A stretch of DNA of 64,000 bases from Prevotella sp. (GTDB taxonomy: Bacteria; Bacteroidota; Bacteroidia; Bacteroidales; Bacteroidaceae), in NCBI GenBank assembly GCA_016287755.1, contig JAEEWT010000012.1, positions 1-64,000 on the forward strand, given 5' to 3'. The notes beneath the pieces are model-generated. The model did not search any database. It saw only the letters and a program-made list of their open reading frames with translations, and had not been told where the DNA came from. The translations under genes and the position numbers were made by a program. Below are positions 26,877 to 34,572 of the stretch, piece by piece (the first letter of the stretch is position 1; each line of letters opens with the position of its first letter).

Positions 26877-28342
26877 GTGCGTACCAGATTCCTTCCTGCA
26901 TCGATGCGGAGGAAAATGAACAGTAGTAAGGTGAAGCCCCACAGGGAGGAGCCTCCATAGCTGAAGAACGGCAAGGGGATACCGATTACAGGAGTTAAGC
27001 CCAACACCATACCCACGTTAATAAACACGTGGAAGAGGAATATGCCCAGCACGCAATAGCCATATACCCTTCCAAACTTGAACGGTTGTCGTTCGGACAA
27101 CTTGATGAGCCTGAGAATCAATGCCAGGAAAAGCAGCAGCACAACCGCACAGCCCACGAATCCTTCCTCCTCACCAACGGTGCAGAAGATAAAGTCGGTA
27201 TCCTGCTCAGGTACGAACTTCAACTTGGTCTGCGTACCATTCAGGAAACCTTTTCCCGTGATACCACCTGAGCCGATGGCAATCTGACTCTGGTGCACGT
27301 TATATCCCGTCTTCTTGATATCCTTGTCGATACCCAGCAATACGTTGATACGGGTGCGCTGATGCGGCTCCAGCGTATTGTTCAGGATGTGATCTGATAG
27401 GTTGAACAACGCCACCGAGCCGATGGCAAACAGGGCTATAAAATAATAGGTACGTATGCGCGTACTCAGTCCGAGGTAAATCAGATAACCGATCATTCCC
27501 GCCGTGAGCGCCATCTGCAGCCAGACGATATCGAACGGGATGACATACTTGGAGAACAAAAGTGCTAAGATGGTAATACCAATAGTGTAGGCAATGATAT
27601 GCCAGAACTGTTTCTTGTTGCGCAGATAGACATACAGCATACCGGCCGTGAACAACTGTACCATGACCAGTACGGAGAACTTACCCACCGAGGTGGGGGT
27701 ATCCCATAACATCACCTCCTCAAAACGGATACCCACCACGAAGTAGATGACCATAGCCACGGCAGTAAACAGGATACTTCCCGGCATACCTTCACGGTAG
27801 AGCATCAGGGAGAAGGCGAGATAGACCAGTGCCGAACCCGTTTCCTTCTGTAAGACGATGCACAGCATCGGTAACAATAGCATACCCACCGCCAAGGCGA
27901 AATCCTTCATCTTATTCAGCGAGAAGCCATAGGTGCTCATCAGCTTCGCCAAGGCAAGGGCCGTGACGAACTTCGAGAACTCTGCCGGCTGGATATGAAC
28001 AGGACCCAATACGAGCCACGATCGCGATCCTTTGATCTCATGAGGATTGAAGATGGTGGCAATGAGGGCGATGATCATCAGTCCGTAAAGCAGGTATGCC
28101 ACATACTCGTAGAGACGGTCATCGAGCATCAGCAGGATGAAGCCGAGTACGATAGACGTACCGATCCATACAATCTGCATACCCGAACGGGAATCGAGAC
28201 TGAAGATATCGGTATCGCCATAGGTGTAGCTGGCACCGCACACGCTGACCCACCCGAACACGAGGAGTGCCAGGTATATCGCAATCGTTAACCAATCGAT
28301 GGAACGAAGTACGCTGGGTTGTTTATCTACTTGTGCTGCCAT
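26873..28342 (-). CDS. rodA: RodA, SEDS peptidoglycan glycosyltransferase (489 aa)
   Basis: A multi-span inner-membrane protein that polymerises glycan strands in the elongasome. SEDS features include GSRSWLVLGPVHIQPAEFSKF, FVPEQDTDFIFCTVGEEEGF and GIPLPFFSYGG near the end. The start is set at 28342 (MAAQVDKQPSVLRSIDWL); a longer frame from 28420 would overlap mrdA by about 100 nt and adds non-membrane residues atypical for RodA. It overlaps the end of mrdA by 20 nt, its dedicated transpeptidase partner. Confidence 0.95.
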   Translation of the reverse strand: MAAQVDKQPSVLRSIDWLTIAIYLALLVFGWVSVCGASYTYGDTDIFSLDSRSGMQIVWIGTSIVLGFILLMLDDRLYEYVAYLLYGLMIIALIATIFNPHEIKGSRSWLVLGPVHIQPAEFSKFVTALALAKLMSTYGFSLNKMKDFALAVGMLLLPMLCIVLQKETGSALVYLAFSLMLYREGMPGSILFTAVAMVIYFVVGIRFEEVMLWDTPTSVGKFSVLVMVQLFTAGMLYVYLRNKKQFWHIIAYTIGITILALLFSKYVIPFDIVWLQMALTAGMIGYLIYLGLSTRIRTYYFIALFAIGSVALFNLSDHILNNTLEPHQRTRINVLLGIDKDIKKTGYNVHQSQIAIGSGGITGKGFLNGTQTKLKFVPEQDTDFIFCTVGEEEGFVGCAVVLLLFLALILRLIKLSERQPFKFGRVYGYCVLGIFLFHVFINVGMVLGLTPVIGIPLPFFSYGGSSLWGFTLLLFIFLRIDAGRNLVRT

Positions 28343-30182
28343 AAGCAATTCTTCTATGTTGGAATGCTGCTGCCCGGGCCTCAGAGCCAGGTGAGAGCTT
28401 TCCGTGCAGATACTGTTCAATCATCAGACCTCCGATAGGCACACCGAAGTCGGCACCGAAACCACCATTCTCCACATATACGGCTATGGCAATCTTCGGT
28501 TTGTCCATCGGGGCAAAGCCCATGAATACCGAGTGGTCGCGACCGCGGTTCTGCGCCGTACCGGTCTTACCACAGATAATGATATCGCCACGGTTCAGGT
28601 GCTTACAGGTACCGCCCAGTACTGAAGCACGCATACCCTGTACGATATAATCATATGCCGTACGGTTGGCCATGGTGAAATGCTTCTCGGTGAACTCCTT
28701 CTTCAAGGGCTCGCCCTCCACCTTGCGCACCACATGCGGCGTGATGTAATAGCCGCGGTTGGCAATGGTAGCACCCAGGTTGGCAATCTGCAGCGGTGTG
28801 AGCGTTACCTCACCCTGACCGATGGAGATACTGATGACACTCAGTCCGCTCCACCCTTTTGAGAGGTATTTATCGTAATAGTCGGCATTAGGAATCATAC
28901 CACGCTTCTCTCCGGGCAGATCGATGCCAAGGGGATAGCCAAAGCCCATGCTCTTCATATAGTCGCGCCACGTATTCATGGCCTCCTGCACATTCTTGTA
29001 CTTCTGTCGGTTACCCAGCATGTGGTACAATCCCCAACAGAAATAGCCGTTGCACGAGGTACTGATGGCGGGTACCAAGGAGAGAGGAGAGGCATGACCG
29101 TGGCAGCCTACGTGCAGACCTTTGTAATAAAAGCCTCGATGACAAGAGTAGGCGGTGTTCTTCGGATGGATAATACCCTCGGAGAGAAAGGTCAGACCCT
29201 GTGAGGTCTTGAAAGTAGATCCCGGCGGATAGGCACCCATGATGGCACGATTCAGCAAGGGCTTCCACGGGTCCTTCATCAGTTCATGATGGTTCTTTCC
29301 GCGCTGTTTACCCACCATCATCCTTGGATCGAAGGTAGGAGCCGATACCATACACAGTACCTCACCTGTTTCGGGCTCTATCGCCACGATACTACCCATC
29401 TTCCCTTCCATCAGCCGTTCACCTAAAGCCTGGAGGTTGATGTCAATACTCAGTTCCAACGACTTACCCGACTTTGGCTTGGTATCCAGGGCACCGTCTT
29501 GATAGCGGCCTTTGATTCTACCATGGGCATCGCGAAGTAATATCTGCACACCTTTCTCGCCGCGCAACTCCTGTTCATACGAACGCTCAATGCCCTGCTT
29601 ACCGATATAGTCGCCTGCCTGGTAGTAATCGTCTTTCTCGATATCACTGGGAGACACCTCGGCCACATCGCCCAAAAGGTGTGCGGCATAGGGATAGACA
29701 TACTGACGAAGGGTTCGGTGTTGGACATAGAAGCCGGGGAAGCGGAACATCTTTTCCTGGAAGATACGGAAATCCTCTTCTGACAGCTGACTCATGAATA
29801 GCTGCTGGGTAAAGCGGGAGTAGCCAGGGTTCTTGTTACGGTCCTTGATCTCTTCCATGCGCTTGATATAATCCTCCTTGGTGATACCCAACGTCTTACA
29901 GAACTCCATGGTGTCGATACGGTCTTTCTGTTCGTTCATCACCACCATCAGGTCGTAGGCGTTCTGGTTATATACAAGAAGGTCGCCATGACGATCACGC
30001 ATCACACCTCGTGCCGGGAACTCAATCTTCTTCAGGAAAGCATTACTATCTGCGTTTTTCTTATAGTCGTCGCTCAGGATCTGGAGTGTGAACAGACGGA
30101 TCAGGTAGATGACTATAATCAATACAGCCACGCCACCAATCACATACTGCCGTTTATCCAGTCCGTAGTCGCCTTTCATCAC
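28323..30182 (-). CDS. mrdA: Penicillin-binding protein 2 (619 aa)
   Basis: The class B transpeptidase of the elongasome. An N-terminal membrane anchor (residues about 13-36) is followed by the dimerisation/pedestal region and the transpeptidase domain with active-site Ser322 (STFK), the SxN motif in TSCNGYF and the KTG motif in CGKTGTAQN. The start overlaps the mreD stop (ATGA). It cross-links the strands that RodA makes. Confidence 0.95.
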   Translation of the reverse strand: MMKGDYGLDKRQYVIGGVAVLIIVIYLIRLFTLQILSDDYKKNADSNAFLKKIEFPARGVMRDRHGDLLVYNQNAYDLMVVMNEQKDRIDTMEFCKTLGITKEDYIKRMEEIKDRNKNPGYSRFTQQLFMSQLSEEDFRIFQEKMFRFPGFYVQHRTLRQYVYPYAAHLLGDVAEVSPSDIEKDDYYQAGDYIGKQGIERSYEQELRGEKGVQILLRDAHGRIKGRYQDGALDTKPKSGKSLELSIDINLQALGERLMEGKMGSIVAIEPETGEVLCMVSAPTFDPRMMVGKQRGKNHHELMKDPWKPLLNRAIMGAYPPGSTFKTSQGLTFLSEGIIHPKNTAYSCHRGFYYKGLHVGCHGHASPLSLVPAISTSCNGYFCWGLYHMLGNRQKYKNVQEAMNTWRDYMKSMGFGYPLGIDLPGEKRGMIPNADYYDKYLSKGWSGLSVISISIGQGEVTLTPLQIANLGATIANRGYYITPHVVRKVEGEPLKKEFTEKHFTMANRTAYDYIVQGMRASVLGGTCKHLNRGDIIICGKTGTAQNRGRDHSVFMGFAPMDKPKIAIAVYVENGGFGADFGVPIGGLMIEQYLHGKLSPGSEARAAAFQHRRIAYGSTSR

Positions 30183-30679
30183 TTGCTCCTCAGGTTCTCA
30201 ATCACCAGAATAAACAGATAGGTCATGGCGGTGCTACCACCGATGCACATCAGCCACTGCTGCCAGTTGTAGAAGCTGAATGCCTCCAGGGTGAAGAACA
30301 CCGCGACATAGATCACGATAAGGAGGAATGACAGGGAAGCGAACTTCCCCCACCCCAATGAGCGGACTGACACCTTCAAATCGTCGGTACTGTCACGGGG
30401 AACAAAAGGCTCAAGAAGATAGGGCTGCAGCAGAGCTACTAAGGTCATGGATGCTGCCGCCACACCAGGGGTGTTCGAGAAGCTGTCAAGGCACAAGCCC
30501 AAAAGGAAACTCCAAGTAAGGATAGCCCACTTGGGATATCCGCGATGGAAGGTGATGACGAAATACACAGGTAGCAGCGGTGTTGCAAAGCCAAACAAAC
30601 GGATACGGTTCAGTATCAGCGCCTGAACGAGGCACAGCAGCACGAAAGCCAACAGTCGTTTCAGTATCTCCGTATTCAT
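30179..30679 (-). CDS. mreD: Rod-shape protein MreD (166 aa)
   Basis: A small hydrophobic protein with about five membrane helices, in the standard place between mreC and mrdA. The start MNTEILKRLL at 30679, 7 nt after the mreC stop, is preferred to the longer frame from 30721, which would overlap mreC and adds a charged, non-membrane lead. It links MreBC to the membrane synthases. Confidence 0.88.
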   Translation of the reverse strand: MNTEILKRLLAFVLLCLVQALILNRIRLFGFATPLLPVYFVITFHRGYPKWAILTWSFLLGLCLDSFSNTPGVAAASMTLVALLQPYLLEPFVPRDSTDDLKVSVRSLGWGKFASLSFLLIVIYVAVFFTLEAFSFYNWQQWLMCIGGSTAMTYLFILVIENLRSK

Positions 30680-30686
30680 GACAGCT

Positions 30687-31547
30687 TTAGTTTCTGGGCT
30701 TGATGGAATCCTGAGCAGCACGCATCAGGTCAATACGTTCCTTCATCTTCGCATCATCGATGATGCACACATCACGAAGGGTACTGAAATCCGTGCTCAG
30801 TCGGACCTGCAACTGCAGGGACAGACCATCAAGCGACTTAAACACATACAGCACCTTACCCACCTGCATTCCCGGAGGGAAGATGCTGGAATAGCCGCTG
30901 GTTACAACCTGATCGCCAGGCAGCACCTTGGCATGCAAGGGAATATCGTTCACGTAAGCCTTGTCAGGACGTCTTCCTAACCAGTGCAAATAACCGAAAT
31001 AGCCACGCTTATCGACAGTCACACTGATGTTGGAATGACTGTTCAGTACGGGTATCACCACACAGTATTTCTTCGATACCATATAGACAATGCCTACCAC
31101 GCCATTGCCGCAGGCCACGCCCATATCCACGCGGACACCATCATCACTGCCCTTGTCGAGCGTGATGAGGTTATCGCGTTGATTGATTGAATTGGTGACT
31201 ACCTTAGCGGGAATCAACTTGTAGCTGCTAAGCATCTCCAACTGACTGCGTTTGGTGTAGTTCGTATCGTTGGTTAGCTCCACCATACGCTCGTTCAGTT
31301 CCTTCACCTGCTCTTCCAGATACAAGTTACGTTGCGTCAACTGCTCGTTCACCTTCGTCAGACTGAAGAAGGATTTAGCCTGTGCATCGAACTCGTACAC
31401 CTTCCCAACCGCCACGTTGGCCGATGAGAAGAATACGCTGCCCTGGTAGCTGTTATAACGGAACAGCAGTACCACACAGATCACCTCCAGGATGACGAAG
31501 AGAAACCAATGGTTATATTTCGCGATGAACGCCAGCAGATTCCGCAT
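30687..31547 (-). CDS. mreC: Rod-shape protein MreC (286 aa)
   Basis: One N-terminal membrane helix (about 13-30), a coiled-coil segment (VNEQLTQRNLYLEEQVKELN, about 62-82) and the beta-barrel periplasmic domain with GVACGNGVVGIV and PGDQVVTSGYSSIFPPGMQVG. MreC forms filaments that organise PBP2. It lies 22 nt behind mreB. Confidence 0.95.
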   Translation of the reverse strand: MRNLLAFIAKYNHWFLFVILEVICVVLLFRYNSYQGSVFFSSANVAVGKVYEFDAQAKSFFSLTKVNEQLTQRNLYLEEQVKELNERMVELTNDTNYTKRSQLEMLSSYKLIPAKVVTNSINQRDNLITLDKGSDDGVRVDMGVACGNGVVGIVYMVSKKYCVVIPVLNSHSNISVTVDKRGYFGYLHWLGRRPDKAYVNDIPLHAKVLPGDQVVTSGYSSIFPPGMQVGKVLYVFKSLDGLSLQLQVRLSTDFSTLRDVCIIDDAKMKERIDLMRAAQDSIKPRN

Positions 31548-31569
31548 GTATCTCCCCCCGTTATCGTGT

Positions 31570-32592
31570 TTATCGCATCAGGAATGAGAAGCGATCAACA
31601 TTGTTCAAGGCGATACCAGCTCCCTTCGCTACGCAATGGAGCGGATCCTCGGCTACGATGAAACGGATGTTGATCTTGTCGGACAAACGCTTGTCCAGAC
31701 CGCGAAGCAAGGCACCACCACCTGTCAGGTAGATACCGTTCTTCACGATGTCGGCATACAGTTCAGGAGGAGTGCTCTCCAAAGCGTTGAGCACAGCCGT
31801 CTCGATGCGTGCCACGGTCTTATCCAGACAATGGGCAATCTCCTGATAGCATACAGGCACCTCCATGGGTAGAGCAGTGATACGGTTCGGACCCACAACG
31901 ACAAAATCTTCCGGTCCTTCTTCACCGAGATCAGTCAAGGCAGAACCTACACCAATCTTGATACGCTCAGCCATACGCTCAGATACCTTTACGTTATGCT
32001 GACGTGACATATATTCCTGGATATCGGCTGTCAGATCATCACCTGCCACCTTGATGGAGTTGTTGGCCACGATACCTCCGAGAGAAATCACGGCAATCTC
32101 TGTGGTACCACCACCGATATCCACGATCATGTTTCCTTCCGGAGCCTCAACGTCGAGACCGATACCGATAGCTGCTGCCATCGGCTCAAAGATCAGATAC
32201 ACATCACGTCCACCGGCATGCTCAGCACTGTCACGTACAGCACGAAGCTCCACCTCGGTTGATCCGGAGGGTACACCAATGACCATCCTGAGGGAAGAAC
32301 TGAAAAGGCGTGATCCGGAGTGAACCATCTTGATAAGACCGCGCATCATCTGCTCGCAAGCGGTGAAGTCGGCAATCACACCGTCACGCAACGGGCGAAT
32401 CGTACGAATGCCCGGGTTCTCCTTTTCATACATCATCTTTGCCTTCTCGCCAACGGCAATCATCTTGTCGGTACGACGGTCGAGGGCAACTACAGAAGGT
32501 TCGTCCACCACAATCTTATCATCACTGATGATGATCGTGTTGGCCGTACCAAGGTCCATTGCAATTTCCTGAATAAATGAAAAAAATCCCAT
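31570..32592 (-). CDS. mreB: Actin-like protein MreB (340 aa)
   Basis: The cytoskeletal ATPase that positions elongasome activity. Actin-fold motifs include DLGTANT near the start, NMIVDIGGGTTEIAVISLGG (phosphate 2) and IYLTGGGALLRGLD near the end. Length is normal. It heads the mreBCD-mrdA-rodA group and lies 56 nt behind the IMP cyclohydrolase gene. Confidence 0.97.
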   Translation of the reverse strand: MGFFSFIQEIAMDLGTANTIIISDDKIVVDEPSVVALDRRTDKMIAVGEKAKMMYEKENPGIRTIRPLRDGVIADFTACEQMMRGLIKMVHSGSRLFSSSLRMVIGVPSGSTEVELRAVRDSAEHAGGRDVYLIFEPMAAAIGIGLDVEAPEGNMIVDIGGGTTEIAVISLGGIVANNSIKVAGDDLTADIQEYMSRQHNVKVSERMAERIKIGVGSALTDLGEEGPEDFVVVGPNRITALPMEVPVCYQEIAHCLDKTVARIETAVLNALESTPPELYADIVKNGIYLTGGGALLRGLDKRLSDKINIRFIVAEDPLHCVAKGAGIALNNVDRFSFLMR

Positions 32593-32612
32593 ATTCTCTA
32601 TTTTATTTCTTT

Positions 32613-32643
32613 GCTAGTTGAACTAGAAATACTAGTAATACTA
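32613..32643. repeat. CTAG-N5 tandem repeat
   Basis: CTAG occurs at 32613, 32622, 32631 and 32640, an exact 9-bp period, in the purH-mreB gap. A similar cluster lies at 20792-20820. Confidence 0.7.
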
Positions 32644-32648
32644 GATTA

Positions 32649-33248
32649 TTATTTCGCTGAAACAAACCAATTGTGAATGGCTGTATCGTAGTGGCTGCTC
32701 ACGCCAAAAGCCCTTGTGGCAAACATCTTACGATCTTCGATATCGGTTTCAGCCCCTTTCTTGTTGAGGATATCCAGCAGTACGCTGTATTCTGCCTTGC
32801 TGGGAACGATAACCACATCCTTGAAATTCTTGGCTCCAGCACGGATGAGTGAGATACCACCGATATCGATTTTCTCAATGATATCAGCTTCGCTGGCACC
32901 ACTGGCCACTGTCTGCTCAAAAGGATAGAGGTCAACAATGACAAGGTCGATGGAAGGAATTTCATACTCCTTCATCTGAGCCTGGTCGCCCTCGTTGTCA
33001 CGACGAGCCAAAATACCTCCGAACACCTTCGGGTGCAAAGTCTTCACTCTACCTCCCAGAATAGAGGGATAGGTAGTTACACTCTCTACGGTCTGACACT
33101 CGTAGCCCAGCGATTCAATAAACTTCTGAGTTCCTCCTGTTGACAAGAACTTCACGCCCTCTGCATTCAGTTTGGCGAGCAGTTCATCTAATCCATCCTT
33201 GTGGAATACCGATACCAATGCGGTCTTGATTTTCTTTGTTCCAGCCAT
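32649..33248 (-). CDS. purH: IMP cyclohydrolase, N-terminal PurH domain only (199 aa)
   Basis: This is the IMP cyclohydrolase domain of PurH (methylglyoxal-synthase-like fold), which closes the ring of FAICAR to IMP. Visible motifs: KTALVSVFHKDG, KFLSTGGT, GGRVKTLHPKVFGGILARRD, DLYPFEQTV and EKIDIGGISLIRAGAKN. Normal PurH is about 510 aa, with the AICAR transformylase fused behind; here the gene stops cleanly after GVSSHYDTAIHNWF. The transformylase is a separate gene at 59354-60538. The start at 33248 (MAGTKKIK) leaves a leader of about 22 nt after the promoter at 33277-33284; the ATG at 33263 is too close to it. The gene stands at the head of the mreB cluster. Confidence 0.93.
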   Translation of the reverse strand: MAGTKKIKTALVSVFHKDGLDELLAKLNAEGVKFLSTGGTQKFIESLGYECQTVESVTTYPSILGGRVKTLHPKVFGGILARRDNEGDQAQMKEYEIPSIDLVIVDLYPFEQTVASGASEADIIEKIDIGGISLIRAGAKNFKDVVIVPSKAEYSVLLDILNKKGAETDIEDRKMFATRAFGVSSHYDTAIHNWFVSAK

Positions 33249-33276
33249 ATCTTTATTATACATTACTATAGGGGTG

Positions 33277-33284
33277 CAAAATTA
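33277..33284 (-). promoter_or_regulatory. -7 promoter element of the purH/mre cluster
   Basis: TAATTTTG on the minus strand, with transcription expected near 33270. Confidence 0.55.
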
Positions 33285-33387
33285 CAAAAATTAAGTGAAT
33301 GTCCCGAAGAAAATCCCGTAAAATTTTCCTAATGGGCTATTAATTTATCACAAATCAAACCACCAGCGTTTTTTTTTGCTGAAAAAG

Positions 33388-33419
33388 TTTGGCGGTCTGC
33401 TTGATTTGTACTACCTTTG
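33388..33419 (+). promoter_or_regulatory. Promoter of tRNA-Val
   Basis: TTTG (33388-33391), 20 bp, TACCTTTG (33412-33419). The tRNA begins 16 bp later. Confidence 0.8.
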
Positions 33420-33434
33420 CATCCGCAAAACTTC

Positions 33435-33509
33435 AGGGGCGTAGCTCAGCTGGTTTAGAGCGCTTCAGTCACATTGAAGAGGTCATCGGTTCGAACCCGA
33501 TCGTCCCTA
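33435..33509 (+). tRNA. tRNA-Val (anticodon CAC)
   Basis: A complete cloverleaf: acceptor AGGGGCG/CGTCCCT (seven pairs, one G-T), D-stem GCTC/GAGC, anticodon stem CTTCA/TGAAG with loop GTCACAT (anticodon CAC at 33470-33472), and T-arm with a normal TTCGAAC loop. CCA is not encoded. Confidence 0.93.
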
Positions 33510-33619
33510 CCCTTCCCCCATTTTCTTCATTCACAAAACCCGCATTACTCCATTTCATGGAGCAAGGTTTTCACATGTAAAAACAACATGCGGAAAGCCT
33601 TCCGACTCTCCGCATGAAG

Positions 33620-33693
33620 TAGCGGGGGTGGGTCACGATCCCACGACCTCCGGATTATGAATCCGACGCTCTAACCAGCTGAGCTACCCCGCC
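33620..33693 (-). tRNA. tRNA-Met (anticodon CAT)
   Basis: Acceptor GGCGGGG/CCCCGCT, D-stem GCTC/GAGC, anticodon stem TCGGA/TCCGG with loop TTCATAA (anticodon at 33657-33659), T-stem GTGGG/CCCAC. The T-loop reads ATCGTGA instead of the usual TTCGANT, so positions 54 and 58 are swapped (A54, T58). It could also be an Ile tRNA with a modified C34; the sequence alone does not settle this. CCA is not encoded. Confidence 0.88.
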
Positions 33694-33723
33694 AACAAGT
33701 GTCCTTAACTCGTTTTGCGGGTG

Positions 33724-33754
33724 CAAAGGTACATAAAATATTTAAATGGCCAAA
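33724..33754 (-). promoter_or_regulatory. Promoter of tRNA-Met
   Basis: On the minus strand: TTTG (33754-33751), 19 bp, TACCTTTG (33731-33724). Confidence 0.78.
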
Positions 33755-33903
33755 AATAATTGAGAATAATTTTCCGATATCCCGATTTTTTTTGTAAATT
33801 TGCCAACAAGTTAGCAAAATACAACTTTCGTAAGTAAAGAACATCAAGAACAAGGAGGGGAAGTTGGGAAATGCGACAATTGAGTTAGCGAAATAGCCAG
33901 CTT

Positions 33904-34299
33904 ATGGAGAAACGAAGATTTAGCATTGAAAAAGAGTTAAGATGCAAAAGTGCAAATATCATCTGGCCCTTGCTGAGTACGCCTGAGGGACTGGCAAAAT
34001 GGATTGCCAACGAGGTGGAAAGGAATGGCGACCAGCTGCAGTTCACATGGGGAGAAGTGTGGAGCCACCACGAAATCAGAACAGCCTCAGTAGTGGAAGA
34101 AGCCCGAGGTGAATATATCCGTTATTCCTGGGAGAATGATTCCTCGGAGGATTTCTGGGAACTGCGCATAGAGAAAAGTGATATCACAGGTGACTATATC
34201 CTGATTATCACGGACCATGCCCTGCCGGAAGATGTTGAGAGCTTGGAGACCATCTGGGAGAGTAACCTGGAAAGGCTGCACCATACCACAGGTTTGTAG
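33904..34299 (+). CDS. START-like domain protein (131 aa)
   Basis: A small soluble protein of the Bacteroidetes START-like family. The opening FSIEKELRCKSANIIWPLLSTPEGLAKWIA, then FTWGEVWSHHEIRTA and WENDSSEDFWELRIEK, fit the SRPBCC/START fold, which forms a cavity for a hydrophobic ligand. The specific ligand is unknown. A -7 element TAAATTTG lies at 33795-33802. The gene stands alone; the tandem promoter repeats begin straight after its stop. Confidence 0.8.
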   Translation: MEKRRFSIEKELRCKSANIIWPLLSTPEGLAKWIANEVERNGDQLQFTWGEVWSHHEIRTASVVEEARGEYIRYSWENDSSEDFWELRIEKSDITGDYILIITDHALPEDVESLETIWESNLERLHHTTGL

Positions 34300-34425
34300 G
34301 AACTTTGGCTGCGCCGAAGTTACTATCACTCGGAAAAACCCAAATAAATTTGGTTAGGTTTGCGCTCGTTTATCCGTAACTTTGGCTGCGCCGAAGTTAC
34401 TCACGTTCGGAAAAACCCAAATAAA

Positions 34426-34457
34426 TTTGGTTTTTCGCTCACTTAATCGTAACTTTG
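34426..34457 (+). promoter_or_regulatory. Upstream promoter of the LptG-like gene
   Basis: TTTG (34426-34429), 20 bp, TAACTTTG (34450-34457), inside the tandem repeat; a hairpin follows at once. Confidence 0.65.
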
Positions 34458-34513
34458 CCACTTCGTAGCGAAGTTACTTTCACTCGAAAATGAAAAGAAA
34501 AGTAAACTTTCCT

Positions 34514-34544
34514 TTTGCATTTTGCTCGTTTATCCGTAACTTTG
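34514..34544 (+). promoter_or_regulatory. Proximal promoter of the LptG-like gene
   Basis: TTTG (34514-34517), 19 bp, TAACTTTG (34537-34544), 28 bp before the start codon. Confidence 0.75.
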
Positions 34545-34572
34545 CACCCCGTATTAGTGTGTAAGGTATTAT

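Larger units (their letters stand above)
34299..34550 (+). repeat. Tandem promoter/hairpin repeats before the LptG-like gene
   Basis: Hairpins AACTTTGGCTGCGCCGAAGT (from 34301), the same sequence within GTAAC...GTTAC (34376-34400), and a third variant (34449-34477) alternate with CTCGGAAAAACCCAAATAAA and CGCTCGTTTATCCG segments. Each TAACTTTG is also a -7 element. Confidence 0.8.
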
